From Brugia malayi (Eukaryota; Nematoda; Chromadorea; Rhabditida; Onchocercidae), in contig NW_025062479.1 in NCBI RefSeq assembly GCF_000002995.4, forward strand, positions 650,001 to 714,000: 64,000 nt of DNA, read 5' to 3'. Under the pieces are notes generated by a model. That model saw only the letters and a list, made by a program, of their open reading frames with translations. It had not been told where the DNA came from and ran no database searches. The stretch's first letter is position 1, and each line of letters opens with the position of its first letter. Shown piece by piece: positions 15,001 through 27,000 of this stretch. Both the position numbers and the translations under genes were made by a program.

Positions 15001-18000
15001 TGAAGAAGTGAAGGTTTGATGCATATGGAACGAAGCCATTATGCAATTCAATTATTCGACCATCTGCTCATCAGTGTAAATAACCGGAAATTTTCAGTTT
15101 ATAACAATGGTTCACACCTCACAAAAAAAAGGCATGCCATTTTCAAATTTTGTTCTACGCCACATTTCGTCAAATCATATTATACAGGACGGCTGTCCGA
15201 CTTTACCAAACCTCTTTCCCTTCTTTCAAAATAGAAAAAAAAAAAAAAAAAAAAAATTGAAATGTGATTCGTGCTAGGTAGCACCATCACTTAGTGATCA
15301 AATATAATACTTGAAAATTCGAATTTTGCTCAATTTATTCGCTTAATTTCAGCATGAAATGTCTTTTGTTATATGCAATTACTTGAAGGCAAAAGAAAAA
15401 AAAAAAAGGACGAAACAAGAATTCTCAATAAATTAAGTCTAAAATTTGACCAAAAATTTTTGTTAACATATTGTTGTACAATAAATTAACACTTAAGGAC
15501 AGAATGCTGAAATAGCTAAAATGTTGTGACAAAAATTAGCACACATTCATTTATGTGAATAAATTGAAAAGGAAAGATTTCATTTAGTAAATTGAAAATA
15601 TGCCAGAAAAGAACGTAGTGAGCATAAAATAATATTAAAGTTTAATGTGGAATGTTTTTTAGTCTGCCAATTCATTCGTCTTATGCTTATCTGTTTTGAC
15701 CATCCCTAAACATCTAGAATATAAAGCTTTTCCGAATTTCTAACGAGCGCATCAACAGAAATTTTCAAACTTATTCTTCATTTCCTCGCAAATTTTTTAC
15801 CTTTAACAAAAAAAAAAAAAAAAAAAAGAAAGAAGTATTCCAAGCTTACAGAATTACGAATGAAAGATTTATAAACTCTAGAAATTGAATAATAATAATG
15901 TTTACAATGCAACATATATTTGGTTACATCAGAAAATGATAATATATATAGGCAGTATTCACAAAACCGATAATGATAATATTTGTGTTGTTACAGTATA
16001 AATGTTGAAAAATAATACACTGTATCATAATGTTACTAAAAATAATTGTCTCTCTCAGTAAAATAGTAATTAGATGATTAGATCATTCTTCAAAATAATA
16101 TAGAAATTTTTTAGCAAATTATGTTAGCAATCTATCATTAGAATATGGAATTTTTTTTTTGAAATGGAAAGAAATGATTCGTTTAATAGCAGTGCATTGG
16201 AATGTCATAGAAAATATTACAGTTATCTCTTAAAATATACAAAATTTCAACTATTGAATTATTATCTGATTTGAAATTTTTAGGCTAAATGTATGCTTTT
16301 AAGGTTTCATAATGTTAAAAATTTGCTGTGGTAATATATTAGTAGTAAAATTTGTCACTGAAATTCAAAAACTGTATTATTTCTATTCAAAAAAAGTGAT
16401 TGATGGATTTAAAAATTATTGGTCAAAAATTCTTCAAAATACATTTATAGAAATCAGAATGAAGCAGTGCGTACAATGAAGAATGTAATTGAAATTTGTG
16501 TAAACATATTGTTGCTTCTTATTTTAAATTATATGATTGCTCATCAAGTTATTATTTACTTTTTTGATGTTGAAAGAGTATTCGATTATGCAAACATATT
16601 TGAAGATTTTTGAAAAATATTGTTCAAGATGAGGTAGTCTTTCTAATTCATATATAAGATCATAACAAATTTTTAGTTTATTATATGATTCTGGAATTTG
16701 ATTCAATTATAAATATGGAAGATAAAACGACTCAACTTGGGGAAAGGAATAATTATTGATTTGCAAATGCAAAAGTGAAATTGAAATAAAAACTTGCAAA
16801 ATTATGATTTGTAAACTAAGCTAAATAATTGTCTTTATATTACAAACATTTTTAAAAACCTGTTTCCATCGGTTCAAAAAATTTTTTTTACTGATTTTTT
16901 TTTTAGCCAGTGAATTTCAATGTACATTTCAATGGACAGTGTAAAATGAGTGGCTTGTTTTCACAATTTAATTTGTTGCTAGCTAATGAAATATTGGGCA
17001 TTAGAATCCTATCCAAATTAAAATAAACTAACAGTTATCGCAGGTTGAAGTTCGTGGTCCAATTCTTGTAAAGTAAACAGGTCGCCGCTAATTGTATCAA
17101 TTGTAAACCATCCGCCATCTGTCACATTATCCACTGGCTGAAATCAAATAATTTATGCAGATTGGCTAATTTGATGCTAAATAAATGTAGGTTATTATTT
17201 GATTATAAGCAATTAAAAATTGATATTTAAGAGTTAGGTTTTGATATTGCTAGTTTTGAAATATGGTTTAAGGATTTTTGTAATTTAACAATCTTTTTAA
17301 AAGTTTAATACTTCTAGAAGAAATGAAATAAAAATCAAGAAGAAAAACATTTCGTTTTGTTACTGCTCGTTTATTTAAGCGTAAGACCAAATTTATTCAC
17401 AGATTTATTTCTGTAAATATATTTGCTAAACTTGTGATAAAAAGCATTAAGGTCAATTTACTTTACCAATCAGTAACCAACCATTATTGAGTACTTAATT
17501 TCTCGACCAAATAACTCATTGAAACCACCAATTTTAGCTTGAACTGCATAAACACGATCATTAGCTGGAATATTCTGAAAAAAAAAAAAAAAAAGAAAAA
17601 CGAAATACAATACTTATAATCAAGGTTTAATAATTGAAAATTTTGAGTACGATGAAATTAACCATCGTATATTTTAAATAAAATGAAAAAACTAACCGAT
17701 TTTAGTAAGTCCATCCTACCCTTAATTTATTGTCATTAAAAATATATGATTCGTTATCCAAAATAAGTTTATCATAACTGTAAAGTGAAGATGAAAATTG
17801 GACCTCCTCAAGTTGTAAAGTGAAATGAACGGACGGTGACACTATGTGTATACCCTTACTGTCACCAGCATGACTTAATGACGTGGATTCGAGTACGTGA
17901 ATACTAACAGCTGCTGTGGTTGATAACGGTGGCATACCTGAATTCAGTAATTTCAGTATAGAAAAAATACTTGCTGAAATTCTACAATCTTTTTAATACT

Positions 18001-21000
18001 GAATTACCAAATCTCATTTGAAATAAAATTATGTCACATTTTTTTCTTTTTTTTAAGTCATGAATATTTAGATATGACTGCAAGTATTTGAAATTATTGT
18101 GATGAAAATGATATAATTACAATTTGCAATAAAAAATGGTGGTTAATTTCTTTAAAAAATTAATCACGAAAATATAAGCATGAATGTCAGGATATAAGAT
18201 ATTTTCCTTTCATAAAAGTAAATAACTTTTCTCACATCTTATATGCTTATTTCGCTCATTCTTTATTCTGGATTTTATTTCATTTTATCAACGAATAGTT
18301 TAAGTTGCTTGAAAACTTAACATTCAAATATTTTGCTTCCAGATAAATTTTTTAATGCATAGTTAAAAATATAATTAGGAAGAAGTTAAGCAACCTTGAT
18401 CACTTGCTACAACTGAGAAATCGTATGAATGTGCTCGAGCTAAACCGATCAATGCTTTCTTGGCACGTATTAATCCACTTATTGAATCAATTTCAAAGTC
18501 TACAATTGTTTGAAAAATTATTGTGGACGTTTTCTTCGATTTTGCAAAATTAATAATTCACAAAATTTTATTGCATACTCCGTTAGTTTCTTAGTAAAAT
18601 GTGCAAGAATCTAATTTTTATAATAATGAATTCGCATTTCGGACCTGAATTTAAAGATTCCAAAATTATTAAATTCCCTAAGAAAATGTTATAATGCAGT
18701 AAACATAAATTTTCAATATCATTTCCTATAGGTTTAAATCTTTTTTTTTTTCCTTGGTGAAAATGCAAACTTTCTAAGATACAAGTTTCTGACCGATAAA
18801 AATGAATTTAAAGGTGACAAAATCTATTGTTATTCTGTGAATTTGAAAAATTTCAGTCAGTGATATCGAAGAGGAGCAAAAAGCATACACTGATTATTTC
18901 TTGGTGAAAGAGAATAACGAATATCTGCATTAAGGCCTTTGTCCTTGTCTTCAGCATGCACATAGGTTAGTACCATAGCCTCAGGCCAATTTTCTACTGC
19001 TTCAACTTTATATTCGCTATGAAGAAAAATGGGTGCATTATCGTTTACATCCATTATAGTGATAATTGCCTGCAATGTAATATCTATTTTAATAAATTTG
19101 AGGTTTGTAGTATTTGTTTGTAGATGGCTTAAAATAATTAACGTAAATCAAAGAGTAACCGATAAATACTAGTGATCTGCGTTTGCTTTAGCTAAATATA
19201 TTGATTCTAGTTTGTATCATTGGCAAAAGTAATATTTGACAAATGGCAAATATTCTTTAAATTCAGAAAGTATATTATGTCTGTGTAAAATCATTGGAGC
19301 AATTCCTTGTTGCATAATTTTTTGAATTTTTCTCGAATTATTATAAAGTTTAGTTGCGAAATAAATTGTTATGACTTCATCATTACAAATCTTTTAAAAA
19401 GTACCACTACACTGTCACTGTTACCACCAGAATCAGTAACTTTCAGTAAGATAACCATTTCCTCAATTTTTTCTCGATCTAAATCAGCAGCAGGCGAAAC
19501 AATTACTGCCACTGTATCATTTACCTGCAAAGAAGTAATAAAAAATTTTTATTCCATTACTTAAAATGACTATAATGAATTTCTTAAAACGAAAGCAAAC
19601 AATTTAACCGTTCATCGAAAGTATTATCTTAAACTAGATTTTCAGACATTTTTTTTTAATATGCTTATCAAATGCTTACCTTTTTAACCTGGAAATTAGC
19701 TGATCCTTTACCACTTAATGCATAATTAAAGACACCTGTTTTACCATATAAATAGTCAGGATCCGATATTTGAACTTCAAAAAGCACTGTACCAGGCCAT
19801 GAATTCTCCGAAATTGTCAACTAAAATTTCAAGCATATGATAATAACGTTTGAAAAGTGTTTGGTCAAAGCGATATTATAAAGTACGACAATTTTCATGC
19901 ATCATCAAATTTTGTTTTCAGTGCTAAAAGTTGACACAATTACTTTTCAACTGATTGCCAACTGTTAGCTGAACCTTTGCATTTACCAAGCTATTAAAAT
20001 TTCACTAAAAGTTGTCAATAATAGTTCAATTAACTGATCAATTAACGTATTTAACAGTAATAAAACTGATAAATACGTTAATTGATCAGTTAATTAGTAC
20101 TTGTAATATATGATTGAATAATGGTTAAAACTAAGTGGTAGCATCTATTCATTATAGCTCTATTGATCAAAGATAATAGTTAACCAATTACAATGATTTG
20201 GTGAATTTCATAAATAAAACGAACATTTTCAAAGTTGTAATCACCAAATTTAGTAATTTTTGGTGGATTGTCATCAACATCAATAATTTCAATTCGTAGT
20301 ATTGCCACAGTGTCATATGGTTCTTCACCTGCGATTAGTAATAAATCAAATATATGTGATTCTGGTTCCATCGCTTCAAAATCGAAAGGTTTTATAACAT
20401 GCACATCACCTGAAGCAATTCATTATGGATCACAAAACAGGATGCAAATGTCGATAATTTGATAATTTTAAAAGTGAATTAAAGTCGACAAATTTATTGT
20501 GTCTTCAAACAAATCATATATTAAAAGCTATTATTGTAAATAATGATCCATAACTAATCATAGCTTGTTACGTTCGCATTTCTAAAAGCTAAAAGCAGCT
20601 TAAATTTTCTTCCTAGTTTTTGTGAGAACTTAAAATCTAACCGCTTCTTCCATCCACAGTGAAATGTTGAGTCATTTCTCCTGAAAGCCTTAAATCCATA
20701 ATTTTAGCTCCATTCATAGGATTGTGAGCTGGTAACGAAATAATCGTGTAACCTTCTGGTGAATTTTCAACCAATTTAATCTGAAAATGTTGTTCATATA
20801 ATTTCAACAGAAAAAAATGATCAGTGAAAAGGTAAAATAAATGCTATGACAATAATTGAAATATTCTAAGTGAGTAAATGAATACATCTGCCAATAAACA
20901 GAGGATTGACAGATAAATCATAAAACACTAACGAACAGATATTAATTATTAAATGATTTTTCAACTCATCTGATTTTTCAACTCATCTTATATATATATA

Positions 21001-24000
21001 TATATTAAAAACAATGAAGTAAATAATAATAAGCTACTGGAATGATATTCATATCATTTCGCCATGGATAGCCAAATCTTGGTTGTGCTTGTCGTTTACG
21101 TTCGTGTTCCATCTCAACTGGCTCCGAACTGAGAAACAACATTACCTTTGCTGTAATTTGGCAAATTTCATTTTTTGCTACAGGGCTATTTATTTTAAAA
21201 TGATAGATGTGAATTAATAGCTACTATTAAAATCATTTAAATTTTAGCATCTCATTAGCACATTTTTCAAATAAAAAAAAATACAGTAATTTAATAGAAA
21301 TGATTTAAATTATGTTAAAAATGACAATATCTCTAGTTTTTCTTCATGATTATTATAAATACCAAAATCATTAGCATCTTCTTTTGATGATAAATTGAAC
21401 TGTAACATCCGTATCTGTAGTAATCGTTTCATATCCATTATTATCATACCGTGACTATTTGATATTGCATTCTGTAATTTATCGCTTGCAAAATTTTATA
21501 TTCACAGTGTTATATTCATCAGAATCATTGCATATTTTTCAGAAATCAAAGTAAGAAAGGAAAACCTACCTTATCGATATGAATGTGACGAAGCTGTTCA
21601 TCTACAGCACTGATACTATCTCGAACAATTGCTATTGATGCTTTGTTATATTCCGGAAGTATTTGTACCGTTTGACGAGTTGCTGTTGGATCTAACAGAT
21701 GCAAATTTTAATAATCAATATTTTACTTCTATTGATTTTAATAATCAATATACTATAAAAGTTTCATATCATTTTACAAAGTTTTAATAATAAATTTCAA
21801 CTGATAGTTTTTGTCAAATTTCAATAAAACAAACCATTTAATTTAATTAGTTCATTGAACTAACCTTTACGTAATGTGTGGACAAGAAGTTTTTTGGTAA
21901 ACAATTTCTTCACATGACTGTCGCTAATTACGGTAAGAACAAGAACGGATTCGGTGATAAGCCTACCGTCAGTGCGATTCACTGCTGCGATAGATGAGCT
22001 GTACTTCCCACTAACAATGCCGGTTCTGCAAAACTAGGAATATTAGGTTGTTTAATTTTTTCCTATATTTCCAGAAATTTTCGAATTAGTATGGATATTT
22101 AGTGATTTTTTTTTTTCTTTTCACTCAATGCCATAAAAATTACACTAACAAAGTTTGGCTATTTAGTTGTATCTTATGACCAATCAATATTTATAAATAA
22201 TTGTGCAGAAAATTTACCGTGGTACATCACCAACAATTACATTTCCGGTATATTCGTCCACAGATAGCCAACCAGGATCATCTCTTAAAAGGATAAACCT
22301 TAGTGCATCAAGTGGTGCATTTTCAAGTTCCGGTTGCAAGATGGGATTACCTGAAACAATCTAATACTTTCATTTTAAATTTATAATTTATCAATTCAAA
22401 ATTCTTACTTTAGCTGAGATTTCAAAAGGAAAAAGAAAAACCTTTGAATAGCTTTTCAGTATTAATTGTTCTTTCATACTTGGCTCGTTTAAAATGAGCT
22501 TTTGTCACAGTATTCTGAAACACATAAATTTTTCGACTTATTTTCATTAATTAAAAATATAAAATAATAAATAAAAGAATCTTCATTTTGCATATTTCAT
22601 ATTCGTTGTAAAAATAGTTGGAAACAAATCTTAAACAAATAAGCCAAAAATAAGTTTGGAATACAATAAAATGAGATATTCAATTGAACAAAATTAAATT
22701 AAAAAATTGATACTAGAGACAAACTTACCAGCACTTGTACATTAACGGCAATTTTTTGTTCTGGAATATCTCCATTAGGATCACGGGCAATTATATTCAA
22801 TTGGTAAGTTCCTGCTGCTGGCAGCGACCAAAGCCGCCCGTAGTAAATGTCATCACGCACCTTTTCTAGCGAAATAAATGCTGACGCTGGACCATCAATG
22901 CTTATCTCATTGATATTATATGGTGCCGCATCGTTATCTTTTACCTGTTAATTAATTGCAAATTATTCCGTAAAAATTTAACATTTACAAAAATTCATCC
23001 TTTTATTTATGGAAGTAATTTTTATTTTGTCATCATTTAAAATTATTCATTCGAAATCAACTTTTATTACCTTTACAACAAAAGGCTTCGTCAGACGGCC
23101 GTTTGATACTGTAATATCATTTTGCAATGTTTCTAGAATTGGACCATTGTCATTTTGATCGTCGATATGAATTCTTACAATTGCAGGAACGGAATTTAAA
23201 CCATCTTAAGAATCAGGACATTTGTATGTTATATAGGTGTCACATACAATAAATGGTGATAAAGATTATTTGGTGACAAAACTTGAACTGATCTATTTCA
23301 GAAATAAGCAACATTCCAGAGTCTCTTTTGACAGTATGCTTTTTTCCTAAATCAGTCCACTTCCGGTCTAGCAGTATGGAAAGGGATGTATGCTGGTGAA
23401 AATCTGTGCTTTAATACACTTTAAGTGAATATATAAGTGAACAGCTCGTGTTCAAGATGATGTATGTAATGAAAAGTTAGGGGTGAAATTCTACGTGTCA
23501 TAAAATCTAAAAGGACTAAGCCAAAATGTTGATGATATATTCTCAAGTAATTTTTACATTACTGGTGACCTCAGGTAAGTCATATTATGATTGAATGATT
23601 ATTAATGAAAAAACTTACTGAGATCAGTAACGATAGCAAGAAGGTGATATGCAGTAGTTTGCTCTCGATCCAAACATGGCATGACACTTGGACATGAAAC
23701 GCTTACTGTACCGCCATTTATCGCAAATCTTTAAATGAGTGAATTTTAGAGAATGTAGAATTTATCATGCATATTATGATAAAAAAAAAGTAATGTTGTT
23801 TGCTTTTTCTTTTTGAATTTTTAGGCAAATTTACTTTCAAATATGAAGAAAGTAGAATTTTCAACTTACAGCTATTAATCATTTGTTTTAAAATTATATT
23901 AAAACAAGATGGCTAATAATTTCAGACAAATGAATTTTAATTTCGAGCATTTTGTAAACCGAAATGAAGTAACTTAATTTAAATAAATTAAAACTACTTT

Positions 24001-27000
24001 TTTTTTTTTTTTTTACATTATTTATACAAGTAAATATACTGCAACAAAATATGCAAAATATACAGTTCACTTCCGGGGCCAATCAACTGATAAGTGATTG
24101 GATGCTCACGGTGATCCACAAATTCAACTTCCATTTGGCCAACCTTTTGTCCTGTTATACTACCTTCACTTATATGAAAATCATATTCAGGAAACAAAAA
24201 TGCTGGTGCTTCATTACTTAGACTTTCATCTCTCATAAGCTTAATTACTTTTGATGATATCACTGACGGACGTGTTCGCTGAGATGCTGTCACCTAAAAA
24301 ACATAGTTTTGTCGACAAGAAACGTTATGAATTTACCCTATATAATTCATTTCGCTTTTTTTTTCAAAGTCACTAGAAGAAATTTTTAAAACTACCAGTA
24401 AATTTCACCTTAACAACAACAGGTCCATCCAAAAGATCGCGATCTAGTTTCTCAGCATCACGAATAGCAAGAAAAACCGTTTTTCCTGGTTGCATACGAT
24501 GTGGAATAACTTCTAATGCAGAAGAATTTACTGATACCATAATCACATCATTAGGATCCTAAACAAAGAAAAAAACAATTTTTTTGAATTTAACTGTTTA
24601 GGAAAAAAAGCAATTCAAGATTTTCAGTAACTTACCATGTTGCTGGCAGTAATGATAATATCAAGATCAGACAAAATGTCGGAATCTCGAAATTCATAAG
24701 GCAAAATGTATTTGTCTCCTTCACTTGCTCTTAACTTCATATCTATCACTGAAATTGATGAATAATTAAAAATCAATTATCAAATTTTTCCTTCACATGA
24801 CTTGCTATTTATCCGATTGTTATGTTTCCCTTTTCTTATAAAAATGTGAAAATTCCTAGTTGTTTCAGATAGTATTTTTTTGGATTTAAACATATAAACT
24901 TGATCACAGAAAGTCTGTTAAAAGTATTCTACCACTTAAACTTACTTGTTTCTTTTAATTCCATCTCACTGATTCCGAAACCATTCACTAGACTATCACC
25001 TTCTTCAGGCCATTCTCCTTTAGCTTCGGTTTCTGTCCGAATTGTTTCTGGAAGTAACACAACTGCAACTGTCGTCTTATCACTGTTTGTCAGCTGAGTC
25101 CGTTGCATTTTGTTAATTTCAAAATTTTCCTTATCATTTTGATTCCAACTTTCATTTGCTTCGTAATCTAAATTCATGTGAACCTTGTCTGTTAAGCTTA
25201 TCGACGTTTGCTGACTCCTAATACTATTATTTCTGTGTTCTCCATTAACTGTTTTTATCGCATTATTTGAAGTTACCGTTGTATCAATATTATCAGAAAT
25301 GGTAATACTATTATTAGTATGTTCTTTCCCGGTAAAAGAATTCATATTTGCAGAAGTATGACGTTTATCCTCATCATCAGTATTGATATCATCATAACTG
25401 GTATTATCATTATCAACAAGAAAAGTGCTAATATCACCATTATTAGTGCTTAATTTATGTATAACCAAGTCGTCTTCGTTTGTTTTAAAGTTTGGTGCAG
25501 ATTTTTTGAAGTTTTCTTGGAAGTGTTTGCTCCAGTGCATGTTGTCAACATTATTCGCAGAATCATCCACTGCAGGTGTTGTTGTCAATGAAATGAAGGA
25601 TGCATCAAAATTTTCTTGCAAAGTTTTTCCATCTTCTATTGCACTATTCGAGAATAAATTATTGCTATTTTGGATTGATGAAACAGCGGTCATTTTTGAT
25701 TTATTATCAACTGGTAGCTGTTCTTGGCTGGAAGAGAAGAAATTATTATTGCTTTCGTCGGATTCGTTGTTTTTGGTGCTATCATCTATTTCTGTTGTTA
25801 ATGCATTCTTATAAAATTTGGCACTCACTGATGTTTCTTCTTCAGATGAAGCTGAAATGTATTGATTGTCATCCAAATTATCACTATCAGAATTCGTAGA
25901 ACCAACTTTTTGAGAATTCTCTGAAAGTGTTATTTCAGAATCTTGTAATGATTCAAAACCATCCATATTTTGATTTTCCGAAACTGTTTCTAGAAGTTGT
26001 TCGAATGATTCTCGAAATGAGGAAGGAATTGGTTTAGTCACTGATTCTAACTGGTGTTTTGTTATTTCGTTGACTTTTAGAAAGAAAGATCCTTTTGATC
26101 GTTTTTCCGCTTCAGATTCAGCACTATTAGTTGTTGTTTCAATATCATGAATGGTCGACTGGAAATTTTCCACAAAATTCTCACGCATAGGAGATTCTTC
26201 CGGAAATAATGATAATGTTGCAGTAGCATGCCAACTTCGAGATACAGTAGCACGAGAAAATTCAGGTCCTAAGACAGATTCTGTAGTTTCTATTTCTTGA
26301 ATATTGCTCAGTTTCTCGATTGCTGTTTCACCTGTACTTTCTGAAGAACCCTTTGTAGGTTCAATTTGCATTTTTTTAATATTCCAGCTACCATGAGCGG
26401 TAGATGTGTCTATATCAACTTGTTTCAGATTCGATATAGTCTCGGGAGTAATTCCAGGTGCATTCTCAAAAATATCCTCAGAGCCTGTAACAGTATAATG
26501 TTCTGAATCAATAGAAAGTTTTGTTATAGTAAATTCTTCCATCAATGATGTTTCGGTCGAACTAGAAATTGTTGTTAAATCAGAAGAATAAGATGTCCCT
26601 TTGGTAGCAAACGTCAGCACTTCAACATTGATATTTGTAGAAGTTTCAAAATTGCCTTGGCTAGCCTAAAATAATATAATGAAATTGATGGAAATCCATA
26701 TCATTTGAAAAACGTGTATGATGCAGAGAATCATTTTAAAAAAAAAAAAAAAAAAAAAACTTTACTTTAATTTGAAATTTATATTGGCCATTGTTGGTTT
26801 TTCTGAAATCAACGTCAGCACCATCATGTAGCATAACTTTAATTGAAATAATAAGGCGGTTTACATTCTAAAATATAACAATCTATTAACTCATATCAAA
26901 CTAAAAATTCATGCTAAGTAAATATTTCTGGGTTACTAAGATTGCAAAAGTATTAATTTGGGTCATTTTGAGGTATTTTATTGTGTGCATAAATGCAATT

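Noticed and set aside
25425..25899. Plus-strand open frames of 129 and 99 codons
   Set aside because: They are antisense to the long Ser/Thr-rich cadherin exon 10 on the minus strand, which has supported acceptor, donor and phase.
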